Below are positions 48,107 to 57,199 of a DNA stretch of 64,000 bases, piece after piece. The stretch's first letter is position 1. Each line of letters begins with the position of its first letter. Source of the stretch: Gilliamella sp. wkB178 (GTDB taxonomy: Bacteria; Pseudomonadota; Gammaproteobacteria; Enterobacterales; Orbaceae). The notes under the pieces were generated by a model, which did no database searches, was not told where the DNA came from, and worked only from the letters and a program-made list of their open reading frames with translations. A program made the position numbers and the translations under genes. The DNA is taken from positions 62,001 to 126,000 of the forward strand of contig NZ_LZGK01000001.1 of assembly GCF_001690705.1 (NCBI RefSeq), given 5' to 3'.

Positions 48107-48341
48107 CTGGCAGCTTTATGCCCAAAATCTATCTCAACACACTGTAGCTGACTCATTTCACCAAAGTGATAATTTAGTCCCAGATTTAGCCCCGTGCCGT
48201 CGGCATAATCGGCAACTCAACCACACCAATCAGAAGTTACTATCATTAACACCATTACCGCCAAATAGGCAATTATCGCCATTATTACCAATTAAGCGCC
48301 ATTCACGTTTAGGTTTTAACTTAAAGCGTGGTTTAGCCTTA

Positions 48342-49730
48342 ATGCCGTTGTTATTATTGCCGTATGCTACTACTACCCAAGCGTTGTCGGCCACTACGGC
48401 CCAGGTAATCCATGGTACTGAGCCGTATTTAACCTTTGATAATGGGGTAACTAAGGTTACTACGGGTGATGGTCTATTAGGTATTACTATCTCTGATGGC
48501 ACAACTAAAATCACTTATACACCAGCCGATAATACCTCAACTGCAAGTAATCCAATAGTATTACTCAAGGAAAACCAGAGATTTACCGATATTGGTATGC
48601 TGGTGCCAGCCACTACTGATTCCATTGCCTTAAACGACTTAATTAGTGCACCCTATAATTATTGGGGTGATGATGATGGTGATGGCCAGGGTGCTAATGG
48701 TGTTACTGCTAGCGGTAGTTTAAGCGTGAGTATTACCGATAAAGACAATCAAGTAGTGAGTCGTAGCGCCAGCGTAGATTTATGTAAAGCGCCTTATAAA
48801 GTGGTATTAACCAGTATTGCTGGTAGTTTAACCACCCAGTATGGGCTGCCTAATAGCAGTAGTTTCAGCGGTGGTACAGCCACTTATTATATCAGTCCTA
48901 AAGCCGTGCCTAAAATCTGTTACGCCCGGCCGAATCTGCAATTTGGCACCAATAATCAAGAAATATCAGGAGTATACTTCGCTGGTCCAGCCACTATCTG
49001 GAACCCGAAAAAAGGCTTCCTGGTGCAATCAACTACACCATCAAGTTACAGTCGTAACTTCCCGACTACCGGTGCTAATAATCTGTATTTTGATTTAGAC
49101 ATAGGTGGTGTGAATGGTTCAGCATTGACATGGCCAACAGTAAGTCAAGGAGGTATTACTGCTACCATGGCGCCATCCCCCGATAATGCTAATAACATCC
49201 GCGTCACCCTTACTGGTCCGGCGGCAACCGCAGCCCAACACAGTTCAGCCACACCAGGTAGTATCGCTACTCCCACCTTGCCACAGACATTCGAGTTAGT
49301 AGGTAAAGATAGTAGTAATAACGAGGTATTAAAATATGGTTTTGAGTTACAGCATTGGTTCGTCAACCGCGGAACTAAAGAAGATACTTATCCTAACACC
49401 TCATCCTGGTGTAGTAGTTTTGGTTACCGTCTGCCCCAGGTCAAAGACTTAACTAACTCGAAGTGTGGTGTGGATAGTAGGTTTCCATGCGTTAATGGCA
49501 TAGATGGCGCCACGCCGTCATCAAATTGGAATGGTTACCAACGTAATATTGGTGCGGGTTTGTTCACCGAATGGGGCAACATGTACTATTATACCGCTGC
49601 CGGCTTCGTCCTCAACTACTGGACAAGTGACAGCAACGGTTCGAACCAGTTCTATGTCTACTCGGACAACGGCTACGTTTACAGCCGCAATCCCTACCTC
49701 AGCCTTAACGGGGTTTGTGCCTATCCTTAG
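48342..49730 (+). CDS. InvasinE-type adhesin 1, predicted phase-OFF
   Basis: The internal ATG at 48342 gives 462 residues, but it falls inside a signal peptide core (LALMPLLLLPYATTTQALSA) whose charged start (NLKRG) is encoded upstream. The true start is probably 48067, now out of frame through the heptamer repeat. The N-terminal part carries NYWGDDDGDGQGANG and a beta-rich adhesion domain (InvasinE_AD/DUF823-like). The C-terminal 110 residues form a lectin-like fold: GYRLPQVKDLT, RNIGAGLFTEWG, YWTSDSNG, NGVCAYP. It is 5.2 kb from near-duplicate adhesin 3. The last 60 codons use many C-ending codons, unlike the rest. A terminator follows at 49931. Confidence 0.8.
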   Translation: MPLLLLPYATTTQALSATTAQVIHGTEPYLTFDNGVTKVTTGDGLLGITISDGTTKITYTPADNTSTASNPIVLLKENQRFTDIGMLVPATTDSIALNDLISAPYNYWGDDDGDGQGANGVTASGSLSVSITDKDNQVVSRSASVDLCKAPYKVVLTSIAGSLTTQYGLPNSSSFSGGTATYYISPKAVPKICYARPNLQFGTNNQEISGVYFAGPATIWNPKKGFLVQSTTPSSYSRNFPTTGANNLYFDLDIGGVNGSALTWPTVSQGGITATMAPSPDNANNIRVTLTGPAATAAQHSSATPGSIATPTLPQTFELVGKDSSNNEVLKYGFELQHWFVNRGTKEDTYPNTSSWCSSFGYRLPQVKDLTNSKCGVDSRFPCVNGIDGATPSSNWNGYQRNIGAGLFTEWGNMYYYTAAGFVLNYWTSDSNGSNQFYVYSDNGYVYSRNPYLSLNGVCAYP

Positions 49731-49930
49731 TCCTTAGTTCTTAGTCCTTAATCCTTAAGTCACGGGTGTTTAATAAGGGGTAATAAAGTTTAAGTAATAA
49801 AAGGACGGTTGCAGCGGCAGGGGCAACCCGAGCCGACAGAGTTGGCGAGTAAAGAGCGGTAGTTGCTTTAGCGACAACCGCTAACGACCGACAACGCCAA
49901 CGGCGGTGTTGGCGGCTCGAAAAAAAAGAA

Positions 49931-49959
49931 AAAATGCCAGCCACAGCGCTGGCATTTTT
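49931..49959 (+). terminator. Terminator of adhesin 1
   Basis: Stem AAAATGCCAGC with GCTGGCATTTT around a 6-base loop, followed by T-run. A related GCC-rich hairpin follows each of the three adhesin genes. Confidence 0.85.
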
Positions 49960-50327
49960 ATGCTTGTCAAGATGTTTCCTGAGAGGGGTATGTTTGCGTA
50001 TAAAATTGGCTAATTAGTCACGCTGCCGCGTAGGCGTTAAGAGGGATTAATGTGAATCCCTCTTAACAATCTCCCCACACCCCCTCGGTACCACTTAAGC
50101 GGGGGGATAAAGACACACTCAATTATAAAACGCTCGAAACCTAACGGAATATAATTAGTAAAACCCAATAACTCCTATCAAGGTGTTTGCTGATAGATAT
50201 CCGTTCCATTATAAAAAATGGTAAATATTTTCAATAAGTTGGGCATGCATAAAGCTTTTTTATACAAACCTTAATTTTTGTTTTACTACTCAACCAACTT
50301 TTGTTCAAACCAACCCAAATTAAGTAT

Positions 50328-50387
50328 AAAACCGGATACATTGGGTTCGATAATGGCGTGTATCCATAAATTGGCTTTAAAGCCTTT
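50328..50387. repeat. 60-base element shared with 27836-27895
   Basis: Matches the island-left-end copy at 58 of 60 bases and contains the GGATACA/TGTATCC inverted repeat. It may be the end of an older element inserted in tandem at the tRNA-Phe locus. Confidence 0.75.
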
Positions 50388-50619
50388 ATTGGCATGGGAT
50401 AAAAGGAATTGTTTGTTTTTTACACGCTACATGCCGAGTAAAATCACCTACTATTTATACTGGTATTTACACTTATTTTACAAATATTTTAGATTGAGAA
50501 GTAGTTAATTTTTTATCAAAGAATTATACTTTTTATAGCTAAAATGAGTTTAGCTCAATTTATAAGTAATGGAGAAAAATATGGAATAAAACAAAAAATT
50601 ATAGAAAAGGTGGAACGCT

Positions 50620-52152
50620 ATGTACTATTCAGTTAGACGCCAGCTTTATACCATAAATCTTCTTAAAAACGTTTTAGTTAAACTATTACTCCTAAAACTC
50701 ACTTTAACTCTTAATTCTCTAAATTTATCGTGGTTATCACAGCTATATTATTTAACCTTAAAATACTTACCTAAAGCAGCTTTAGCATTAATGTTGTTAT
50801 CATTATTACCATATTCAGTCAATACTCAGGCCTTATCAGCCAACACAATACAGGTAATTAATGGTAGTGCACCTTATTTAACTTTTGATAATGGGGTGAC
50901 AAAAGTTACTACTGCTGAGGGGTTATTAGGTATTACCTTATCCGACGATACTCACATCACCCCGGCAACCAATACCTCAGCTATAGGTCGCCCAATAGTA
51001 CTCCCTGTGGAAAATCAAAGTTTTGTTGATATTGAGATGTTGGTACCTACCACTGCTAACTCTATCACCTTAAGCGACTTAATTAGTGCCCCCTATAATT
51101 ATTGGGGCGATGATGATGGTGATGGTCAGGGTACTGATGGTATTACCGCTACCGGTAATTTAAACGTGAGTATTACCGATAAAGTTGGCCAAGCAGTGAG
51201 TCGTAGTGCCAGCTTAGATATCTGTCAAGCACCTTATAAAGTGGTATTAACTAGTACTGCTGGCAGTTTAACTACCCAGTATGGGGTACCTAATAGTCGT
51301 AGTTTCAGCGGTAGTACTGCTACTTATTATATCAGCCCTAAAGCTGAGCCTAAAATCTGTTACGTTAGGCCTAGTATGTTATATGGTACCAATGGTCAAG
51401 AAATATCAGGATGGAACTTTGCCGGTTCCGCCACTATCTGGAATCCAGCTAAAGGCTTTTTGGTGCAATCCACTGAGTCATCAGGTTACAGTCGTAACTT
51501 CCCGACTACCGGTGCCAATAATCTGTATTTTGATTTAGACATAGGTGGTATTAAAGGCTCAGTATTGACATGGCCAACAATCAGCCAAGGTGGTATTACC
51601 GCTACCATGACGCCATCACCCGATAATGCTAATAACATCCGCGTCACCCTTACTGGTCCGGCGGCAACAGCAGCCCAACACAGTTCAGCCTCACCGGGAA
51701 GTATCGCTACCCCCACCTTGCCACAGACATTCGTGTTAGTCGGTAAAGATAGTAGTAATAGCGAGGTATTAAGCTATGGTTTTGAGTTAAAGCAGTGGTT
51801 CGTCCACCGCGGAACTAAAACAGATAGTGTTCCTAACCACTCATCCTGGTGTAGCAATTTAGGTAGTGGTTATTATCTGCCACAGGTAAAAGACCTAACT
51901 AACTCAGTTGGAGACTCTTGGATAGGAGGCGTTCCATCATCAAGTAGTAATAATTATCAGCGTAATATTGGTGCCGGTTTATTCGCCGAATGGGGCACCT
52001 TGAGCAGTTATACTGCTGCCGGTTTTCCCAGCATCTTCTACTGGACAAGTGATAGCAATGGTTCGTTCCAGTTCGCTGTCAATTCTTACGACGGCTATGT
52101 TGGCAGCAACTACCCTAGCGCCAGTTTAAACGGGATTTGCACTTATCCTTAG
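50620..52152 (+). CDS. InvasinE-type adhesin 2, in-frame (ON)
   Basis: The 510-residue protein starts at an ATG with AGGTGG upstream. It has a long extended signal region (about 75 residues, ending LALMLLSLLPYSVNTQALSA) before the mature adhesion domain. NYWGDDDGDGQGTDG and the lectin-like C-terminus (SGYYLPQVKDLTNS, RNIGAGLFAEWG, YWTSDSNG, NGICTYP) are shared with its two paralogues. Unlike them it has no heptamer repeat and no frame break, so it should be expressed. Its last 60 residues differ from both others at clustered positions. It is predicted to be exported and surface-exposed. Confidence 0.83.
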   Translation: MYYSVRRQLYTINLLKNVLVKLLLLKLTLTLNSLNLSWLSQLYYLTLKYLPKAALALMLLSLLPYSVNTQALSANTIQVINGSAPYLTFDNGVTKVTTAEGLLGITLSDDTHITPATNTSAIGRPIVLPVENQSFVDIEMLVPTTANSITLSDLISAPYNYWGDDDGDGQGTDGITATGNLNVSITDKVGQAVSRSASLDICQAPYKVVLTSTAGSLTTQYGVPNSRSFSGSTATYYISPKAEPKICYVRPSMLYGTNGQEISGWNFAGSATIWNPAKGFLVQSTESSGYSRNFPTTGANNLYFDLDIGGIKGSVLTWPTISQGGITATMTPSPDNANNIRVTLTGPAATAAQHSSASPGSIATPTLPQTFVLVGKDSSNSEVLSYGFELKQWFVHRGTKTDSVPNHSSWCSNLGSGYYLPQVKDLTNSVGDSWIGGVPSSSSNNYQRNIGAGLFAEWGTLSSYTAAGFPSIFYWTSDSNGSFQFAVNSYDGYVGSNYPSASLNGICTYP

Positions 52153-52243
52153 TGCTTAAGTCGCGGGAAGCTAATCTGGAGTAGTAAAGGATAGGCAACC
52201 AATGAACAGTTGCAGCGGTCGCGGCAACCCGAGCCGCATTTTT

Positions 52244-52272
52244 AACAATGCCAGCCACGCGCAGGCATTGTT
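52244..52272 (+). terminator. Terminator-like hairpin after adhesin 2
   Basis: Stem AACAATGCC with GGCATTGTT around an 11-base loop. The T-run is short, so termination may be weaker than after adhesins 1 and 3. Confidence 0.65.
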
Positions 52273-52449
52273 ATGTTTGTCAAGATGTTTCCTGAGAGGT
52301 ATACGTTTCAGTGTAAAAACCGGCTAATTAGCCACGCTGCCACTTTTTCGTTAAGAGGGATTAATGTGAATCCCTCTTAACAATCTCCCCGCACCCTGCG
52401 GGAAGTAAAAACCAATTAATTCCACAATAGTCTTGGTTTTTAGGTGTTA

Positions 52450-53026
52450 AATTGGCCGTTGGATGGTGCCGACAACTGAGTGCGGTTAGCACGGCAAACA
52501 GGGAGGTTTGCCGAGGGAGTGCTTTGTAGGACTGGTCACGCTGCCGCGTAGGCGTTAAGAGGGATTGGTGTGAGTCCCTCTTAACAATCTCCCCACACCC
52601 CGCGGGAAGTAGTGGTCACTGTGTGACTACCCTCGCTCGCTAATTGGCACTTAACGAACCGCCGCGTATCGCACCTCCCTGTGCGCCCACGGCTCACCCG
52701 GCTTCCTGCCGGTTGTTCTATGCCAATTACCTCCCTCGGCACCACTTAAGCGGGGGATAAAGACAACAACCATAAAAATCAATTAATTCAACATTAGGTA
52801 AAGGTGTTAAGGTGTGGGTGTTCAATTGGCCGTTAGATGGTGCCGACAACTGAGGGCGGTTAGCACGGCAAACAGGGAAGTTTGCCGAGGGAGTGCTTTG
52901 TAGGAACAAATCACGACCGGTGCGTTAAGACCAAGCGAAGGCGGAGGGCAGTCGCAGACCACCATCTGCAGGCCCGCGTTTGGGTTGTAAGGGAATTTTC
53001 GCGTTAAAATTCCCTTACTCGAGCGT
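52450..53026. repeat. Long non-coding repeat array, right copy
   Basis: Contains the 81-base unit twice (52450-52530, 52824-52904), the GTTAAGAGGGATT hairpin (about 52554-52586), a 139-base block at 52614-52752 that recurs at 55137-55278, and the GTAAGGGAATTTT hairpin. The 52824-53026 part repeats 47544-47746 almost base for base. No gene is supported here. Confidence 0.78.
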
Positions 53027-53283
53027 CGGCACCGTAATTAAAATAATCACCAAATCGTAAAACGCTCGAAACCTAACGGATTTAAATATCTAAAAATTAG
53101 ACGCAGTCCTTCATCTTTACTATTCTTTACAAATAAACTTAACAAAATAGTAGTTAAATTTTATCAAGGCGATATACTTTTAGCCATGAGTAGTACGGAG
53201 GTTATTTTTCGCGCACTCAGATGGAAAAAGTGTAAATAAAACATAAAATTACTTGACGGAATCTTCATCATGCCTTATACTGG
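53027..53283. other. Leader region of adhesin gene 3
   Basis: Closely parallels the leader of adhesin 1, including the probable promoter and ACGGA before the ATG at 53270. The shared part runs from about 53105 into the coding region. Confidence 0.55.
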
Positions 53284-53310
53284 AAGACACAAGACACAAG
53301 ACACAAGCAC
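53284..53310 (+). repeat. Heptanucleotide repeat (AAGACAC)3 in the adhesin 3 leader
   Basis: Three copies of AAGACAC and a partial fourth lie 14 bases after the ATG at 53270. That ATG now meets a stop after 21 codons. The main frame is open from the repeat to 54861, and one more 7-base unit would join the two. The unit differs in sequence from that of adhesin 1 but has the same length, copy number, position and frame offset. Confidence 0.78.
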
Positions 53311-53511
53311 TGGCAGCTTTACGTCCAAAATCTAGCTCAACACACTATAGTTGACTCATTTCACCGAAGTGATAATTTAGTCCCTGATTTAATCCCAGAT
53401 TTAGCCCCGTGCCGTCGGCAATACGGCCATTTAAATCAACAATTACCGCCATTATTTCCAATTAAGCGCCAACCGCGTTTAGGTTTTAACTTAAAGCGTT
53501 GTTTAGCCTTA

Positions 53512-54861
53512 ATGCCGTTGTTATTATTGCCGTATGCTACCACTACCCAAGCTTTGTCGGCTACTACCGCTCAGGTAATCCATGGTACTGAGCCGTATTT
53601 AACCTTTGATAATGGGGTAACTAGGGTTACGACTACGGATGGTCTGTTAGGTATTACCATCTCCGACGGTACTACTCAAACCACCTACACACCGAGCCAT
53701 AATACCTCAACCGCAGCCAACCCAATAGTGCTCAGGGTAGCCAACCAGCGCTTTACCGATATTGGTATGTTGGTGCCTAGCAATACCAATTCCATCGCCT
53801 TAAGCGCTCTAATTGGTGCCCCGTATAATTATTGGGGTGATGATGATGGTGATGGTCAGGGTGCTAATGGTGTTACCGCTAGCGGTACTTTAAGCGTGAG
53901 TATTACCGATAAAGACAATCAAGTCGTGAGTCGTAGTGCTACCTTAGATTTATGTAAAGCGCCTTATAAAGTGGCATTAACCAGCACTGCTGGTAGTTTA
54001 ACCACCCAGTATGGGCTGCCTAATAGTAGTAGTTTCAGCGGTGGTACAGCCACTTATTATATCAGTCCTAAAGCTGCACCTACCATCTGTTACGCCATGC
54101 CAAATCTAACCTATGGCACCGGCCGCAACGCCGGCCCCGCCACTATCTGGAGCCCAGATAAAGGCTTCTTGGTGCAATCCACTGAATCATCAGGTTACAG
54201 TCGTAACTTCCCGACTACCGGTGCTAATAATCTGTATTTTGATTTAGACATAGTTGGTATTAATGGTTCAGCATTGACATGGCCAACAGTTAGCCAAGGA
54301 GGTATTACCGCTACCATGACGCCATCCCCCGATAATGCTAATGACATCCGCGTCACCCTCACTGGTCCGGCGGCAACAGCAGCCCAACAAGAATCAGACA
54401 CACCGGGAAGTATCGCTACTCCCACCTTGCCACAGACATTCGTGTTAGTCGGTAAAGATAGTAGTAATAACGAGGTATTAAAATATGGTTTTGTGTTAAA
54501 ACAGTGGTTTGTCAACCGCGGATATAAATATGATTATTATCCTAACCACTCATCCTGGTGTAGTAGTTTAGGCGGCGGTTACCGTCTGCCCCAGGTCAAA
54601 GACTTAACTAACGCAACTGGAAGCTCTTGGACAGGAGGTTCACCGCCATCAACTACTAGGTATTACCAACGTAATATTGGTGCGGGTTTGTTCACCGAAT
54701 GGGGCCGCATGTACAATTATACCTATGCCGGCTTCCTCAACAACAACTACTGGACAAGCGACAGCAACGGTACGTACCAGTTCGCTATCGGCTCGGACGT
54801 CGGCAACGTTTACGGCTACCTCCCGAGCAATAGCAGCAATGGGGTTTGCGCCTATCCTTAG
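53512..54861 (+). CDS. InvasinE-type adhesin 3, predicted phase-OFF
   Basis: The internal ATG gives 449 residues. As in adhesin 1, the signal peptide begins upstream (NLKRCLALMPLLLLPYATTT), and the likely real start at 53270 is out of frame through the heptamer repeat. The mature part has NYWGDDDGDGQGANG, the adhesion domain and the lectin-like tail (GYRLPQVKDLTNA, RNIGAGLFTEWG, YWTSDSNG, NGVCAYP). A short deletion relative to adhesin 1 is seen in the LTYGTGRNAGPATIWS region. The last 55 codons are rich in C-ending codons (AAC, GGC, CTC, AGC), a pattern foreign to this AT-rich genome. Confidence 0.8.
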   Translation: MPLLLLPYATTTQALSATTAQVIHGTEPYLTFDNGVTRVTTTDGLLGITISDGTTQTTYTPSHNTSTAANPIVLRVANQRFTDIGMLVPSNTNSIALSALIGAPYNYWGDDDGDGQGANGVTASGTLSVSITDKDNQVVSRSATLDLCKAPYKVALTSTAGSLTTQYGLPNSSSFSGGTATYYISPKAAPTICYAMPNLTYGTGRNAGPATIWSPDKGFLVQSTESSGYSRNFPTTGANNLYFDLDIVGINGSALTWPTVSQGGITATMTPSPDNANDIRVTLTGPAATAAQQESDTPGSIATPTLPQTFVLVGKDSSNNEVLKYGFVLKQWFVNRGYKYDYYPNHSSWCSSLGGGYRLPQVKDLTNATGSSWTGGSPPSTTRYYQRNIGAGLFTEWGRMYNYTYAGFLNNNYWTSDSNGTYQFAIGSDVGNVYGYLPSNSSNGVCAYP

Positions 54862-54971
54862 TCCTTAGTTCTTAGTCCTTAATCCTTAAGTCACGGGTGT
54901 TTAATAAGGGGTAATAAGTTTAAGCAACCAAAGGACGGTTGCAGCGGCAGGGGCAACCCGAGCCGCTTTTT

Positions 54972-55001
54972 AAAATGCCAGCAATCAAAGCTGGCATTTT
55001 T
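54972..55001 (+). terminator. Terminator of adhesin 3
   Basis: Stem AAAATGCCAGC with GCTGGCATTTT around a 7-base loop, followed by T-run, closely matching the hairpin after adhesin 1. Confidence 0.85.
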
Positions 55002-55136
55002 ATGTTTGTTAAGATGTTTCCTGAGAGCGGTATGTTTCAGTATAAAAAATAGCTAATTAGTCACGCTGCCGCGTCCGCGTTAAGAGGGATTGGTGTGAAT
55101 CCCTCTTAACAATCTCCCCACACCCCGCGGGAAGTA

Positions 55137-55278
55137 GTGGTCACTGCGTGACTGCCCTCGCTCGCTAATTGGCACTTAACGAACCGCCGCGTATCGCACC
55201 TCCCTATGCGCCCACGGCTCATCCGGCTTCCTGCCGGCTGTTCTATGCCAATTACCTCCCTCGGCACCACTTAAGCGG
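55137..55278. repeat. Repeat block shared with 52614-52752
   Basis: About 140 GC-rich bases, near-identical to 52614-52752, with a further fragment at about 47226-47275. It lies after the adhesin 3 terminator and the GTTAAGAGGGATT hairpin (about 55079-55111). No coding potential is convincing; a short open frame inside it is a by-product of the repeat. Confidence 0.72.
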
Positions 55279-55553
55279 GGATAAAAACCGACAGCATTCC
55301 GCAAAGTTAAAATTCCTTAACTCGAGCGTTAACTCCGTAATTAAAATAATCACCAAATTATAAAACGCTCGCAACCTAACGAATTCAAATAATTAAGTTA
55401 CCATAACCAAACGATAAACAATTCCCTTACAAATGTTAAATATTTTTAAAATTCAAGTTACTGCGTTTACTATCACTTAACATATCGTTAACTTGACAAA
55501 TATTGGCTGGTTAATTAAATTGTCGCTTCCATAATTTTTCTGCATTGAAGATT
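55279..55553. other. Region between the repeats and the MarR remnant
   Basis: Starts with the last repeat fragments (CTCGAGCG element) and ends in AT-rich DNA. A TTGACA at 55493-55498 with a weak -10 (TAAATT, 17 bases later) may be the old promoter of the marR-emrAB operon. Confidence 0.4.
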
Positions 55554-56058
55554 ATGTATGATACCTCAGAAATTATTGCCAAAGGGGCACTTGAGGTCAA
55601 TTGCTGCATTTTGCCGATAATTGTAAAGATAAAATCATTGATCAAAATGCCATGCCTTATGGACTGACATCCACGTAATAAAAAACATTACTTCATATTG
55701 TTTTTAGAAATTTGATAACACCGATGGCACTTAGTCAAGCATTACCTATTGATAATGCAGCAATAAGGCGTTGGCTCGATCGTTTAGAACAACCAGGTTT
55801 TTTTATTCGCATCCGAGGTAAACAAGATAGACGGCGAATTAAGATCGTATTAACTCAACAAGGTGAATAAATAAGTAAAAAATCCTCCCAATTTTGGTCA
55901 ATGCTTTTAATCAATTAACCAGCCAATTAAGTCATGCAGAAATAATGCAATTACAAGCATTGCTTAAAAAAATGTTACTCACTAACGGCTATTTAGCCAA
56001 CAACTTTGAACATAACAACATAGACGAACTCAATGACAACAGCACAAATAAAAGATAA
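55554..56058 (+). pseudogene. Broken MarR-family regulator of emrAB
   Basis: Pieces of a MarR/EmrR protein are read in several frames: MYDTSEIIAKGALEVN at the start, then MALSQALPIDNAAIRRWLDRL with GKQDRRRIKIVLTQQGE (the wing), then a TAA and a frame change into QLTSQLSHAEIMQLQALLKK. The last frame ends at 56058 and overlaps the emrA ATG, so the intact gene was once coupled to emrA. There are at least two frame disruptions plus stops. EmrAB is therefore probably released from this repressor. Confidence 0.8.
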
Positions 56059-57199
56059 ACAAAAAATGACGCAACAACGCAAAAAAACGCTCACTATTTT
56101 ACTGGTGATTATTTTATTAAGTGGTTTAATCATCCTCGCGTGGTATTGGTTTTATGGACGATGGTATGAAACTACGGATGATGCTTACGTAAATGGTAAT
56201 ATTGTGCAAATCACGCCGTTGATTGACGGCTCAGTAGTGAGTATAACTGCCGATGATGGTGATTTGGTCAAGCAAGGACAGATCCTTGTGGCACTCGATC
56301 CTAATGATACCGAGATAGCCCTGCAACAAGCTAAAGCGAATTTAGCTAATAGTGTGCGCAAAGTGCGGAGCTTATATCGCACTGTCGATAGCTATCAAGC
56401 GCAGCTTAATAGTAGTCAAGCAACTTTAGAGAAAGCGGAACAAGATTATGAGCGCCGAAAAAAACTGATTGCACAAGGTGCCATATCTCATGAAGAGCTA
56501 ACACATTCACGGGCGACACTACAAGAAGCGCAGGCTAATTTTAATAGCATCTTACAACAACTGCAAAGTAATAAGGTGTTAATTGATAATACCAAAATTG
56601 ACACCCATCCTGATATTGTTACCGCATCGGCGCAACTAGAACAAGCTTACTTAAACTGGTTAAGAAGTGATTTAATTGCGCCAGTTTCAGGTTATATTGC
56701 TAAACGTTCCGTTCAAGTTGGGCAACATGTTGAAAAAAGTAAACCGTTAATGGCGGTTATTCCACTTGATCAAGTATGGGTTGAAGCCAATTTTAAAGAA
56801 ACCCAATTGCAACATATGCGTATTGGTCAACCAGTGACTTTAAAAGCCGATATCTATAGTGATGTGGTATATCACGGCAAAATTGCAAGTTTAGGTGCGG
56901 GTACAGGCAGTGCTTTTGCTTTACTTCCGGCTCAAAATGCCACGGGTAATTGGATTAAAATAGTACAACGCGTGCCAGTTAAAATTCAATTAGATCCTAA
57001 AGAACTGCAACAGCATCCGCTACGAATTGGCTTATCAATGGATGTAAAAGTTGATTTACATAACCAAGATGGGGCGGTTCTGGCACAGCAATCACCGGCT
57101 ACACCGGTATTCTCAACCGATATTTATCATCAACAATTGGTTGCAGCCAAAAACATGATTAAGCAGATTATTGTCCAAAACGCGAATACAGATAAATAA
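56033..57199 (+). CDS. emrA: EmrA-type membrane fusion protein
   Basis: The 388-residue HlyD-family adaptor has one N-terminal transmembrane helix (about residues 17-39, TILLVIILLSGLIILAW), the barrel-sandwich segment YETTDDAYVNGNIVQITP, a long helical hairpin (about 85-200), and IAPVSGYIAKRSVQVGQHV. It links the inner-membrane exporter EmrB to an outer-membrane channel. Its stop overlaps the emrB start by one base. The upstream regulator gene is broken. Confidence 0.92.
   Translation: MTTAQIKDKQKMTQQRKKTLTILLVIILLSGLIILAWYWFYGRWYETTDDAYVNGNIVQITPLIDGSVVSITADDGDLVKQGQILVALDPNDTEIALQQAKANLANSVRKVRSLYRTVDSYQAQLNSSQATLEKAEQDYERRKKLIAQGAISHEELTHSRATLQEAQANFNSILQQLQSNKVLIDNTKIDTHPDIVTASAQLEQAYLNWLRSDLIAPVSGYIAKRSVQVGQHVEKSKPLMAVIPLDQVWVEANFKETQLQHMRIGQPVTLKADIYSDVVYHGKIASLGAGTGSAFALLPAQNATGNWIKIVQRVPVKIQLDPKELQQHPLRIGLSMDVKVDLHNQDGAVLAQQSPATPVFSTDIYHQQLVAAKNMIKQIIVQNANTDK

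Larger units (their letters stand above)
49731..50619. other. Intergenic region between adhesins 1 and 2
   Basis: No gene is supported. It holds the adhesin 1 terminator, a copy of the GTTAAGAGGGATT hairpin (about 50036-50068), the TCAAGATGTTTCCTGAGAGG element (about 49969) seen after each adhesin, and the 60-base element at 50328-50387 shared with the island's left end. From about 50390 the sequence becomes AT-rich and unlike the leaders of adhesins 1 and 3. Confidence 0.6.

Noticed and set aside
47341..53026. CRISPR array
   Set aside because: The repeats are about 80-200 bases, irregularly spaced and few, with no short uniform spacers and no cas genes.
49540..54861. A complete diversity-generating retroelement
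   Set aside because: No reverse transcriptase or template repeat is present in the window, so only the variable-tail pattern is reported.
55169..55363. 64-codon open frame after adhesin 3
   Set aside because: It is a by-product of the 140-base repeat block and has no ribosome site.
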